Shown one piece after another: positions 8,904 to 19,107 of a stretch of 64,000 bases of DNA. The translations under genes and the position numbers were made by a program. The stretch's first letter is position 1. Each line of letters starts with the position of its first letter. This stretch comes from 73-13 sp035556075 (GTDB lineage Bacteria > Actinomycetota > Actinomycetes > Actinomycetales > Microbacteriaceae): the NCBI GenBank assembly GCA_035556075.1, contig DATMFQ010000030.1:1-64000 (forward strand), read 5' to 3'. A model generated the notes under the pieces. It was not told the DNA's origin, did not search any database, and saw nothing but the letters and a program-made list of their open reading frames with translations.

Positions 8904-9376
8904 AATTGCTCCATTCCTGTTGCGACGGCTTCCACGTCGTCTGCTGTGCCAAAGAGTTCAAATCGATACAGGCAGGGCACCCCGCACTTGGCGGCGACGA
9001 TGTCGCCGGCCAGTCCGTAGGCCTCGCCGAAGTTGGTGTTGCCGCCGGCGACCACGCCCCGGATCAGCGCCCGGTTGCCCGGGTGGTTGAGGAATTTGAT
9101 GACCTGCTTGGGGACCGCACCCTGCCCGTTGCCGCCGCCGTAGGTCGGCAGTACGAGGATGTACGGGCGTGTCGCTCGCAGCTGGGGGTCGGACGCATAG
9201 AGAGGAATGCGTGCGACCGCCCGCCCGGTGTGAGCGACGAGCTTGTCGATGAAGCGGGCCGTGTAGCCCGACACCGAGGAGAAGAAGATGAGGTCCGCGT
9301 CGGTCGACTGGGTGTCCGTCGACCCGTGCGCGACCCCACCGGCCGCGGGCCGGTGCGAGACCACCGAGACGGACAT
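8888..9376 (-). CDS. nrdI: NrdI flavodoxin-like protein for class Ib RNR
   Basis: Small flavoprotein that supplies oxidant for assembling the dimanganese-tyrosyl radical of NrdF. The 162-residue protein has the flavodoxin phosphate-loop region LIFFSSVSGYTARFID, the PTYGGGNGQGAVPKQVIKFL segment and the GGNTNFGEAYGLAGD loop typical of NrdI. ATG 9376 starts about 25 residues before the first strand and is preceded by a run of G (CTAGGGGG). It lies 11 bases after nrdH and overlaps nrdE, so the four genes form one minus-strand operon. Confidence 0.95.
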   Translation of the reverse strand: MSVSVVSHRPAAGGVAHGSTDTQSTDADLIFFSSVSGYTARFIDKLVAHTGRAVARIPLYASDPQLRATRPYILVLPTYGGGNGQGAVPKQVIKFLNHPGNRALIRGVVAGGNTNFGEAYGLAGDIVAAKCGVPCLYRFELFGTADDVEAVATGMEQFWTRQ

Positions 9377-9387
9377 GGTCGCACCCC

Positions 9388-9612
9388 CTAGGAGGCGAGC
9401 TCGTCGATCTTGTCCGGCCGGAATCCGGACCAGTGCTCGTCGTCGGCCACGACGACCGGCACCTGCAGGTAGCCGAGCTGCTTGACGGTGTCGAGCGCCT
9501 TCTCGTCGACGGAGACGTCGAAGATCTCGAACTCGATGCCCTTCGCGTTCAGCGCACGATACGTCGCCGTGCACTGTACGCACGAGGGCTTGGTGTAGAC
9601 GGTGACGGCCAT
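9388..9612 (-). CDS. nrdH: Glutaredoxin-like NrdH redoxin
   Basis: Electron donor for NrdE, accepting electrons from thioredoxin reductase in known systems. The 74-residue protein has the CVQC redox site (Cys11, Cys14) in a VYTKPSCVQC context, the cis-Pro strand VPVVV and the NrdH-type C-terminus WSGFRPDKID. GAGAGGA precedes ATG 9612. First gene of nrdHIEF. Confidence 0.97.
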   Translation of the reverse strand: MAVTVYTKPSCVQCTATYRALNAKGIEFEIFDVSVDEKALDTVKQLGYLQVPVVVADDEHWSGFRPDKIDELAS

Positions 9613-9642
9613 GGCGGGTCCTCTCTCGCATCCGGGCTTCAG

Positions 9643-9658
9643 ATACTACATATAGGGG
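9643..9658 (-). promoter_or_regulatory. Candidate NrdR box 1 upstream of nrdH
   Basis: ATACTACATATAGGGG resembles the actinobacterial NrdR box (ACTATATATAGT type palindrome) and stands out as A/T-rich. It lies 31 bases upstream of the nrdH start. NrdR represses RNR operons when dATP is high and usually binds paired boxes; a weaker second copy lies further upstream. The site is degenerate on its right half. Confidence 0.5.
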
Positions 9659-9708
9659 CTGACATCGGCATGCAGCACGAGATGTTGTGGTTGTGCAGAA
9701 CTCAACGA

Positions 9709-9724
9709 ATAACTACATCGTTGT
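9709..9724 (-). promoter_or_regulatory. Candidate NrdR box 2 upstream of nrdH
   Basis: ATAACTACATCGTTGT shares the ACTACAT half with box 1 and lies 66 bases from it, near a whole number of helical turns, as expected for paired NrdR sites. It is the weaker of the two. The rest of the 9613-9976 gap shows no gene; it must hold the nrd promoter and probably that of the divergent ABC gene. Confidence 0.4.
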
Positions 9725-9976
9725 CATTCCCGCGTGGGGACAACTCCTCGAAGGGGCGCCACCATCAGCACTTTTTCAGGCGCACCGCAGCATTCCGTGA
9801 TGGAACAACTTGTGGAGAACGTGTCGAAACTGATTTCTCGTCGGCGTGTCGCTGGCGTGTCGCGGCGGACGCGGCCCGCGCATTCCTCACGACGTCGAAT
9901 GCGCCGCACTAGGCTGAGCGGACCTTCACTACGGATCGTCCGGCACGTACCTGCCGGTGAACGGAGCACGTCACCC

Positions 9977-10993
9977 ATGTCCAGCGTCACCTTCGACAAG
10001 GCGAGCCGCATCTACCCGGGAGCCACCCGGCCGGCCGTCGACCAGATCGACCTCGAGATCGCGGACGGTGAGTTCCTCGTCCTCGTCGGCCCCTCCGGCT
10101 GCGGGAAGTCGACCATCCTCCGCATGCTCGCCGGCCTCGAGGAGGTCGACTCGGGTCGCATCCTCATCGGTGAGCGCGACGTCACCGCCGTCCCGCCGAA
10201 AGACCGGGACATCGCGATGGTCTTCCAGAACTATGCGCTCTACCCACACATGACCGTCGCCAAGAACATGGGGTTCGCGCTCGAGATCGCCGGCGTCCCC
10301 AAGGAGGAGCGCGCCCGACGCGTCCTCGAGGCCGCGAGACTCCTCGACCTCGAGCCCTACCTCGACCGCAAGCCGAAGGCCCTGTCCGGCGGCCAGCGCC
10401 AGCGCGTCGCCATGGGCCGCGCCATCGTCCGCGCCCCCCAGGTCTTCCTCATGGACGAGCCGCTGTCGAACCTCGATGCGAAGCTCCGGGTGCAGACCCG
10501 CGCGCAGATCGCCCAGCTGCAGCGCCGCCTCGGCGTCACGACAGTCTACGTCACGCACGACCAGACCGAGGCCCTCACGATGGGCGACCGCATCGCGGTC
10601 CTCCGGGACGGTGTGCTCCAGCAGGTCGGCACCCCGCGCGAACTCTACGAAGCCCCGCGCAACACCTTCGTCGCCGGCTTTATCGGCTCCCCCGCCATGA
10701 ACCTCTGGGACGAGGGCGGTGTCACGATCGGGGTGCGCCCCGAAGACCTCGAGCTCACAACTGAGACGGCGGCCGGCGAGCATGGGCTCCGCGTCACGAT
10801 CGACGTCGTCGAGGAGCTCGGCGCCGACGGCTACCTGTACGGGCGCACCGCCATCGCCGACACACCGGTCGAGATCGTCGCCCGGGTCGACGGGCGCGAC
10901 CACCCCGCCGCCGGCGAGACGGTCCACCTCGTCCCGAACCCCGCACACGTGCACCGCTTCGACGCCGCCAGCGGCGAGCGGCTGCCAGACTGA
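9977..10993 (+). CDS. Sugar ABC transporter ATP-binding protein (MsmK/UgpC type)
   Basis: ATPase of a carbohydrate importer, 338 residues. It has Walker A (GPSGCGKST), Q-loop (MVFQNYALYPHMTV), signature LSGGQRQR, Walker B (VFLMDEPLSNLD) and the H-loop (YVTHDQTEAL), followed by a shortened TOBE region ending VHLVPNPAHVHRF. Such ATPases often serve several sugar importers, and no permease or binding-protein genes adjoin it, so the substrate is open. The neighbouring hexosaminidase-like gene and nagB hint at amino sugars. ATG 9977 was chosen since the fold begins directly (VTFDKASRIYPG); the ribosome site is weak (GGAG 11 bases away). Confidence 0.9.
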   Translation: MSSVTFDKASRIYPGATRPAVDQIDLEIADGEFLVLVGPSGCGKSTILRMLAGLEEVDSGRILIGERDVTAVPPKDRDIAMVFQNYALYPHMTVAKNMGFALEIAGVPKEERARRVLEAARLLDLEPYLDRKPKALSGGQRQRVAMGRAIVRAPQVFLMDEPLSNLDAKLRVQTRAQIAQLQRRLGVTTVYVTHDQTEALTMGDRIAVLRDGVLQQVGTPRELYEAPRNTFVAGFIGSPAMNLWDEGGVTIGVRPEDLELTTETAAGEHGLRVTIDVVEELGADGYLYGRTAIADTPVEIVARVDGRDHPAAGETVHLVPNPAHVHRFDAASGERLPD

Positions 10994-10998
10994 TCGAC

Positions 10999-12075
10999 GT
11001 GGTGATTCCGCGGCCGGTCCGCGTCGAGCAGCACCTGGGGCTCGGTGCGACGGCCGGCAGGGAGCCTGACCTCGAGCTGCTGCCATTCGGGCCGCCCGAG
11101 GGGTACTGGCTGGATACGACGGGGCCGGTGCCCCGCATTCGCGCCCAGGATGCCGCGGGCGTGGCCTATGCGCTGACGACGCTCGGACAGTTGCCGGTGG
11201 TCGGCGGACGGCTGCCCGCCGTCGCCATCGAGGATCGGCCGCGCACCCCCTGGCGCGGGGTCCGACTCGACCTCACGCGGCACCGGCTCCCCGTCGAGAC
11301 GGTGCTCGCCCTCCTCGACGACCTCGCGGCGCTCAAACTCAACCGGCTCCATGTCCGCCTCACGGGCGGCAGCTCGGCCGGAACGGACGACTACCGGCGC
11401 ATCGACGAGCACGCGGCGGCACGGCACATCGTCGTGGTGCCCGGGATCGACGCGGCGACGCTACCGGAGGCCGACGTCGAGCCCGTCGTGCGCGAGCTCG
11501 CCGACCTGACGTCGGGGCCGTGGGTGCACCTCGGGGGGCCTGGCGGGCCTGGTGGGTCTAGCGTCGATAGTGGGCTCGAGGCCGTCGCCCGGACGGCGGT
11601 CATCGCCGACCGCGTGGGGAAGCAGCCCATCGTCTGGCACGAAGCCGGATCATCACCCGCGCTGCCACCGGGCACCATCGCACAGTATCGGGGTCCGCTG
11701 ACCCCGGGCGCCGCGCACGCGGAACCGCTGCTGGCGATCACCGAGCGGGACGGCTGGATGATCGCCTCCCCCGCGGACGTCGCCGAGCTCGGGGGCCGCG
11801 CGGGGATGACGCTCGCCGAGACCATCGAGTGGGACCCGGCCGAGCTGGTGCCCGGCGTCGGCGAGGACCGTCTGCTCGGCATCGAGGCGCTCCTCGACCC
11901 GGGGGCGGGCGATCCGCTCGAGGCGGTCCGCGGGACGACCCGCGCGCGGCTGTGCGCGCTCGCGGAGCTCGCGTGGTCCCCGCGCGGCGGCCATGACCTC
12001 GCCGACTTCGAGGCGCGGCTCGGCGACTCGCCTCAACGGGCCCAGTCGGGCCGGAGCGCCCACGCCTCCCGGTAG
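10999..12075 (+). CDS. Degenerate GH20 (beta-N-acetylhexosaminidase-like) protein
   Basis: A 358-residue protein with the GH20 barrel entry pattern TPWRGVRLDLTRHRLPVETV and ALKLNRLHVRLT. Where active GH20 enzymes have the HIGGDE catalytic Asp-Glu pair, this protein reads WVHLGGPGGPGGSS: both acids are missing and a Gly/Pro repeat (about 11535-11565) takes their place. There is no signal peptide. It is therefore probably not a hexosaminidase and may bind sugar or have decayed. It starts (GTG 10999) 5 bases after the ABC ATPase gene and its end overlaps convergent nagB by 43 bases, an amino-sugar context. Confidence 0.65.
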   Translation: MVIPRPVRVEQHLGLGATAGREPDLELLPFGPPEGYWLDTTGPVPRIRAQDAAGVAYALTTLGQLPVVGGRLPAVAIEDRPRTPWRGVRLDLTRHRLPVETVLALLDDLAALKLNRLHVRLTGGSSAGTDDYRRIDEHAAARHIVVVPGIDAATLPEADVEPVVRELADLTSGPWVHLGGPGGPGGSSVDSGLEAVARTAVIADRVGKQPIVWHEAGSSPALPPGTIAQYRGPLTPGAAHAEPLLAITERDGWMIASPADVAELGGRAGMTLAETIEWDPAELVPGVGEDRLLGIEALLDPGAGDPLEAVRGTTRARLCALAELAWSPRGGHDLADFEARLGDSPQRAQSGRSAHASR

Positions 12076-12812
12076 TACTCGGCCTGGGTCAGCCGACTCG
12101 CCGCCGCCTCGTCGGCGATGACCGTCACCCGCGGGTGGAGCTGGATCACCGAGGCCGGCATCGAGGCGGTGACCGGCCCCTCGACGGCCGCCGCCAGTGC
12201 GCCGGCCTTCGCCTCGCCCCAGGCGAGCAGCACGAGCTGCCGCGCGTCGAGGATCGTGCCGAGGCCCTGCGTGATGCAGTGCGTGGGGACCAAGTCGACA
12301 TCGCCGCCGAAGAATCGGGCGTTGTCCCGCCGGGTCGCCGCGGCGAGCAGCTTGAGCCGGGTGCGGGAGGCCAGCGACGAGCCCGGCTCGTTGAACCCGA
12401 TGTGCCCGGTGCTCCCGATCCCGAGCACCTGCAGGTCGACCCCGCCCACGGCGGCGATTCGTGCCTCGAACTGCTCACCGGCTCCCGCGAGCGCGGCGCC
12501 CGTCAGTCCCTCCGCCGGCACGTGCACCCGCTCGGGGTCAAGGCCGAGGACGTCGACCACCTCACGGTCGATGACCGCCCGATACGACTCGGGGTGCCCC
12601 ACCGGCAGCCCGAGGTACTCGTCGAGCGCGAAGCCGTGCACCCGACCGAGGTCGAGCGCCCGCTCGCGCAGCGCCGCCCACAGCGGCAGTGGGCTCGAGC
12701 CGGTGGCGAGACCGAGCACGGCGTCCGGGCGCTCCCGCACCAGGCGCTCGATGAGGTCCGCGGCGAGCTGCGCCCCCTCGCCGGGCCCATCGACGATGAC
12801 CACCTCTGCCAC
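12033..12812 (-). CDS. nagB: Glucosamine-6-phosphate deaminase
   Basis: Converts glucosamine-6-phosphate to fructose-6-phosphate and ammonia, the last step of amino-sugar catabolism (cytosolic). The 259-residue protein has the phosphate-binding GLATGSSPLPLW loop, catalytic LDEYLGL and GIGSTGHIGFNEPGSS motifs, and PTHCITQGLGTIL. GTG 12812 is preceded by GGGGG. It overlaps the end of the convergent GH20-like gene; no nagA is in the window. Confidence 0.95.
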   Translation of the reverse strand: MAEVVIVDGPGEGAQLAADLIERLVRERPDAVLGLATGSSPLPLWAALRERALDLGRVHGFALDEYLGLPVGHPESYRAVIDREVVDVLGLDPERVHVPAEGLTGAALAGAGEQFEARIAAVGGVDLQVLGIGSTGHIGFNEPGSSLASRTRLKLLAAATRRDNARFFGGDVDLVPTHCITQGLGTILDARQLVLLAWGEAKAGALAAAVEGPVTASMPASVIQLHPRVTVIADEAAASRLTQAEYYREAWALRPDWAR

Positions 12813-12948
12813 TACGACCCCCGCTCCTGCTCCGAGACAATCCGACTATCCTCCGCCACGCACGCCCGGCTCACCGAATTCGCCGAGCGTGGGTGGTGTC
12901 GGCGGGCGGGTGCGGCGCGGACGGCACGCCGCAGGCCCCGCCGGTCGC

Positions 12949-14091
12949 TCAGAGCTCGACGAGCCGCGCCTGTGCCTCCTCGAGCAGCAGCCCCGTCGTG
13001 ACGAGGAGGTCGACGACGAGGGGGCGCAGCTGCAGCACGACCGCGGTCGCCGCGATCGACGCGTCGGGGACGGCGTGCTCGGGGTGCAGCCGCGACGCGA
13101 CCCCCGTCAGCACGCTCCGCGCCGCCCCGGTCAGCTCGAGGTCACGCTGCTCCTCGATGAGGAGTGCCAGCCCGCGCCCGACCTCCTCGATGAGCCCGGC
13201 GAGCGCCACCTGCCGGCCGCCGTCCCGCACCATCGACCGGGCGCGACGAGCGATGAGCGCGAGGTGGCGACCCGCCGCGCCGATCCCGCGCTGGAGCCGC
13301 ATTGCCCGATCGAGCTCCGGGAGTCGATTCCGGAGGAATGGGGAGATCCGACTGACGGAGCGCGCGGTCTCGAGGGAGTTGCGCCAGGCGTCGACGAGCG
13401 GCGGCAGTTTCGCGAGCCGCGCATTCGCCAGCTCCGCAGCAGCCGTGCTGCCCTCGGTGAACGCGTCCGCCAGCGCGCGCACGGCCTCCGTGATGGCGGA
13501 GGTGGCCGCACGTCCCTCGCGGGCCGCGTCCCGCCCGGGCGCCCGGGGGATGAGGGCGGTGACGAGGAGGGCAATGACGGCGGCGACGCAGGCGTCGAAC
13601 ACCCGAAGGTACGGGTCCCCATACAGGTCGCCGAGGAGCACCGTCAGGGCGGCCGGTGTCGCGGCGGCGACCGGGAAGACGAGGTCACGGGTGAGCAGCC
13701 GCGCGGTGATGAGGACGACGAGCAGGACCACGATGAGCTGCCAGATGCCGGTCCCCGCCACGACGAGGATGCCGGTCGCGAGCACGACCCCGAGCAGGAT
13801 CGCGAGGATGCTGCGGAGCACGCGAACCGGGCGCGCGTCGCGGTTGAAGCCGAGCGAGGTGATCGTCACCGTCACCGCGACGATCGGCAGCGGGTGGCCG
13901 AGCCAGTAGTGCGCGATGAGGTAGGAGGCGACCGCCGCGACCGTCACCTGGAGGATCGCGGGGAGCGACTCCCAGACGCGGCGCCAGGCCGCCTTGATGG
14001 ACAGGGAGCGTTTGATCCGGCGCTCGAGCCGGCGCAGGCCCTCCAGGTCTGGGGTGATGGGCCCCGTGTGCGCCGGATCGGTCCAGCTCAC
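12949..14091 (-). CDS. FUSC-family (fusaric acid resistance-like) membrane protein
   Basis: A 380-residue protein. An N-terminal block of about six hydrophobic segments (LPAILQVTVAAVASYLI through VFDACVAAVIALLVTALIP) is followed by a long soluble helical half rich in Ala, Arg and Leu, as in FUSC/aromatic-acid exporter proteins. Transport of aromatic acids is a family guess. GTG 14091 was selected because it overlaps the stop of the upstream ygfZ-like gene as GTGA, a sign of translational coupling; open frame upstream of that point is antisense to ygfZ. Confidence 0.8.
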   Translation of the reverse strand: MSWTDPAHTGPITPDLEGLRRLERRIKRSLSIKAAWRRVWESLPAILQVTVAAVASYLIAHYWLGHPLPIVAVTVTITSLGFNRDARPVRVLRSILAILLGVVLATGILVVAGTGIWQLIVVLLVVLITARLLTRDLVFPVAAATPAALTVLLGDLYGDPYLRVFDACVAAVIALLVTALIPRAPGRDAAREGRAATSAITEAVRALADAFTEGSTAAAELANARLAKLPPLVDAWRNSLETARSVSRISPFLRNRLPELDRAMRLQRGIGAAGRHLALIARRARSMVRDGGRQVALAGLIEEVGRGLALLIEEQRDLELTGAARSVLTGVASRLHPEHAVPDASIAATAVVLQLRPLVVDLLVTTGLLLEEAQARLVEL

Positions 14092-15113
14092 CGTCGGACG
14101 GCCCCGAGCCTCGGGATGCGGGGCACGTTCGCCGTCGCCCCCGCGTCCTGCGGGACGATGACCTCCTGCGCCGCGGCGATCCGGGTGCCGTCGTGGCGCA
14201 CCTCGAGCGCGGCGCCGGGGTCGAGGTTGCGCTTGAGGACCGCGAGCGCGATGGGCCCGAGCTCGTAGTGGTTCGCGCCGGTCGTCACCCGCCCGACGGC
14301 GTCGTCGGTGCCGGCGAGGACGACCTCGTCGCCGTGCGCCGGGTCGACATTGTCCGAGCCATCGAGATGGAGGAATGCGATGCGCCGCGGTGGGTGCCCA
14401 AGGTTGTGGACCTTCGCGACGGTCTCCTGCCCGCGGTAGCACCCCTTCGCGAGGTGCACGGCGGAGCGGAGCCAGTCGAGCTCATTCGGGATCGTGCGCT
14501 CGTCGACCTCGGTCCGCCAGCTCGGACGCCAGGCAGCGACGCGCAGCGCCTCGGCGGCGAGCGGGTCCACCGTCGGCAGCGCGTCGAGTTCCTCGGCCTG
14601 GTTGCGCGCGAGGAGCGCCTCGCGCCACGCCCAATCGGCAGCGGGGTGGTCGGTCGCACTCGCGTACTGCCAGCCGCCGTCCTGCACGGACTGCCAGGGG
14701 TCCACCCAGATGAGCGGGTGCCCGGCGGCGGTCGCGTGCGGCCAGTCGTGCGTCCCGCGCTCGAGGTAGCCGTAGGTGAGGTAGTCAGCGGTGCGGTCGG
14801 CGACCTCGACGCGAAGCATGAAGCGCATGCGGTCGAGCCACGCCGCGAGCGCGGGGGCCTCGCCCTCGTCGAGGAGGAGCCACGCCGTCTCGCCATCATT
14901 GAGGAGGCGGATGGCGTGCTCGATGCGACCGTTCGGGTCCAGGAGCAGGGTCTCTGCCGAGCCGCCCGGGGCCAGGCCCGCGATCGACTGCGAGGTGACG
15001 GAGTCGAGCCAGGTCAGGCGGTCGGGGCCGGTCACCGTGACGACGCCGCGCTCCGGCAGGAGCACGATCGCCTCGCCGGTCGCGAGCGCACGCTGCTCGA
15101 CGAATGGCTGCAT
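14088..15113 (-). CDS. ygfZ: Folate-binding YgfZ-type protein
   Basis: A tetrahydrofolate-dependent helper for maintaining certain Fe-S enzymes, related to the glycine-cleavage T-protein. The 341-residue protein has the family signature KGCYRGQETVAKVHNLGH with its conserved Cys, and the N-terminal VTGPDRLTWLDSVTSQ segment. ATG 15113 shares one base with the stop of the upstream nitrobindin-type gene (TGATG), and the gene's own stop overlaps the next start, so FABP-ygfZ-FUSC form one operon. Pairing with a heme-binding nitrobindin homologue is common in actinobacteria. Confidence 0.92.
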   Translation of the reverse strand: MQPFVEQRALATGEAIVLLPERGVVTVTGPDRLTWLDSVTSQSIAGLAPGGSAETLLLDPNGRIEHAIRLLNDGETAWLLLDEGEAPALAAWLDRMRFMLRVEVADRTADYLTYGYLERGTHDWPHATAAGHPLIWVDPWQSVQDGGWQYASATDHPAADWAWREALLARNQAEELDALPTVDPLAAEALRVAAWRPSWRTEVDERTIPNELDWLRSAVHLAKGCYRGQETVAKVHNLGHPPRRIAFLHLDGSDNVDPAHGDEVVLAGTDDAVGRVTTGANHYELGPIALAVLKRNLDPGAALEVRHDGTRIAAAQEVIVPQDAGATANVPRIPRLGAVRR

Positions 15114-15745
15114 CACTCGATCCTCTCCAGCCGGGCGGACGCGTGGGTCCGCAGGCTCTGGCCGAGGGCCGCCATGTCCCACGCCCACAGCAGGTGACTG
15201 TCGACCAGCCCGTAGAGGCGAGTCGCCGCGGTGTAGTCCTTCGCGGTCGAGGAGCGGACCACCGCGTCGGAGGCGAGATCGATACGCGGGCCCTGCACGT
15301 GCCCGAGGTACAGCTCGGACACCCCGGTGGGGTGCACGATCGCGACCTCGATATCGAAGCCGCCCGCCGCATTCCGCAGCGTCTCGACCTGCTCCGCGGT
15401 CGTGAACGGGCGCTCACCGGTGCCCGGGAGGAGACCGGGTCCCGCGTCCGCGTCGGTGAGCGGTCGGGCGAGCCGCCAATAGCCGGTCTCGGCGAGGTGC
15501 CGGACGGGCGCTGGTGCGTCGTCCGAGCCGCCGCTCGGCAGCAGCCAGGTCGAGGAGGCGTAGCTGAGGTACGGGCCGCCGTCCTGCGAGAAAGACACGC
15601 GCTGGCCGAACTCGGCGGTGCGGTGCTCCCCATCGGCATCCGCCGAGCCGAGCCGGTAGTCGATGACGCCCGAGCCCTCCCAGACACCAAGCAGCCAGGA
15701 CAGCGGGGCGATCTCCGCCGGGAGTGAGCCATCGAGGGTGATCAT
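15113..15745 (-). CDS. Nitrobindin-like heme-binding protein (FABP-like, DUF1794)
   Basis: A 210-residue beta-barrel protein with the G-x-W-x-G-x-G motif in LLGVWEGSGVI and the QRVSFSQDGGPYLSYAS strand pair that define bacterial nitrobindins. These bind ferric heme and react with NO or peroxynitrite; the physiological role is not settled. The usual heme-ligand His region near the C-terminus (LYGLVDSHLLWAWDMAALG) is present. ATG 15745; first gene of the operon leading to ygfZ. Confidence 0.85.
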   Translation of the reverse strand: MITLDGSLPAEIAPLSWLLGVWEGSGVIDYRLGSADADGEHRTAEFGQRVSFSQDGGPYLSYASSTWLLPSGGSDDAPAPVRHLAETGYWRLARPLTDADAGPGLLPGTGERPFTTAEQVETLRNAAGGFDIEVAIVHPTGVSELYLGHVQGPRIDLASDAVVRSSTAKDYTAATRLYGLVDSHLLWAWDMAALGQSLRTHASARLERIE

Positions 15746-15776
15746 GGGCGCCGCCCTCCTCGCACGGTCGGCCGGG

Positions 15777-15887
15777 TCAGTGCTGCCCGCGGAAGAGGCC
15801 GACGATCACGACGACCGCGGAGAAGGCAATGGCCAGCGTCGCGAGGCCGAGGAGGCCGACGAAGAAGAGCTCGAGCGCGAATAGCAC
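15777..15887 (-). CDS. Small single-pass membrane protein (36 aa)
   Basis: Predicted from GTG 15887 to TGA 15777. The peptide is almost entirely one hydrophobic helix (LFFVGLLGLATLAIAFSAVVVIVGLF) ending in RGQH, the pattern of a genuine small membrane protein. A weak GGTGA precedes the start. It lies between two other short membrane genes on the same strand. Function unknown; it is below usual gene-calling limits. Confidence 0.5.
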   Translation of the reverse strand: MLFALELFFVGLLGLATLAIAFSAVVVIVGLFRGQH

Positions 15888-15910
15888 GTCACCAGCCTAC
15901 CCCGAACGCC

Positions 15911-16096
15911 TCAGACCAGCGCACCCCCCGCGAGCCACACCACGAGCGAGGCGGCCCCGAGGACGACAACCGTGATGCCCGTGACGAGCGAGGCGATCCG
16001 TACAAAGCCCTTCGGGCGGCCGAGCAGGATGAGGGCGGCGAACACCACGACGAGGACGCCGACGAATGCGAGCGGCAGCAGGATCTCGGCGGTCAC
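15911..16096 (-). CDS. Small two-helix membrane protein (61 aa)
   Basis: Starts at GTG 16096. Two hydrophobic helices (LLPLAFVGVLVVVFAALILL and ITVVVLGAASLVVWLAGGAL) are joined by a short basic loop GRPKGFVRIA. I do not recognise a family. It is divergent from glnR, with about 70 bases between the starts that must hold both promoters. Codon pattern looks protein-coding throughout. Confidence 0.6.
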   Translation of the reverse strand: MTAEILLPLAFVGVLVVVFAALILLGRPKGFVRIASLVTGITVVVLGAASLVVWLAGGALV

Positions 16097-16165
16097 GCGT
16101 GCATCGTACCGACCGTGATCCGCGGAACCCCGTGAGTAGAATTGCCACGCACTGACGGAGGTAGC

Positions 16166-16849
16166 GTGGCGAAGCTGCTGATCCTGTCGATGACAGGGGA
16201 GACCGAGGCCCTCCCGGCACTCGAGCTCCTGGGGCACGCCGTCCGGACGATCCCCGCCGCGCCCGCCTCCCTCGTGTCGGCGCCGCCAGCGGACCTCGTG
16301 CTCGTCGACGCCCGCCAGGACCTCGCGAGCGCGAAATCACTGTGCCGGATCCTCAGCACGACGGGCGTCAATGTCCCGATCCTGCTCATCCTCACCGAAG
16401 GGGGGCTCGCTGCGGTGCAGCCCGACTGGGGCATCGACGACATCGTCCTGCACAGTGCGGGCCCCGCCGAAATCGATGCCCGAATCCGCCTCGCGCTCGG
16501 GCGCGCCGCCTCGATGGCGGCGCCGACGCCGATCCACACCGCCGGCGTCACGATCGATGAGGCGAGCTACGCGGCGAAGGCGAACGGCAGACCGCTCGAC
16601 CTCACGTTCAAGGAGTTCGAGCTGCTGCGCTTCCTCGCCGCGCACCCATCGCGCGTCTTCACCCGGGAGCAGCTCCTCAGCGAGGTGTGGGGGTACGACT
16701 ACTTCGGCGGGACACGAACGGTCGACGTGCACGTCCGACGGCTGCGCGCAAAACTCGGCGATCTCGATTCCGTCATCGGCACGGTGCGCAATGTTGGCTA
16801 TCGCTTCAACATCATCGAGGAGACCGAAGTACTCGAACCGGCAGAATAG
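16166..16849 (+). CDS. glnR: Global nitrogen regulator GlnR (orphan OmpR-type)
   Basis: Transcription factor controlling nitrogen assimilation in actinobacteria. The 227-residue protein closely follows Streptomyces GlnR: an atypical receiver containing SLCRILSTTG, LTEGGLAAVQPDWGIDD and AGPAEIDARIRLA, then a winged helix with LTFKEFELLRFLAAHP, QLLSEVWGYDYFGGTRTVD and VRRLRAKL, ending IGTVRNVGYRFN. The Asp that is conserved but not phosphorylated in GlnR lies in LVDARQDL; no partner kinase is nearby. GTG 16166 has GGAGG 5 bases upstream. The ppk gene starts 4 bases after its stop. Confidence 0.93.
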   Translation: MAKLLILSMTGETEALPALELLGHAVRTIPAAPASLVSAPPADLVLVDARQDLASAKSLCRILSTTGVNVPILLILTEGGLAAVQPDWGIDDIVLHSAGPAEIDARIRLALGRAASMAAPTPIHTAGVTIDEASYAAKANGRPLDLTFKEFELLRFLAAHPSRVFTREQLLSEVWGYDYFGGTRTVDVHVRRLRAKLGDLDSVIGTVRNVGYRFNIIEETEVLEPAE

Positions 16850-16853
16850 GGCG

Positions 16854-19085
<2,232 letters not shown>

Positions 19086-19107
19086 GCCGGTCCGGTAACG
19101 TAAACGC

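Noticed and set aside
6432..9020. Very long open frame on the + strand opposite nrdF and nrdE
   Set aside because: Its product is Arg/Val/Leu/Asp-skewed low-complexity sequence and it is antisense to unmistakable class Ib RNR genes; long antisense frames are expected at this GC content.
12118..14268. Long + strand frame opposite nagB and the FUSC gene
   Set aside because: Arg/Ser/Pro-rich composition without any domain, and it covers genes with clear motifs on the other strand.
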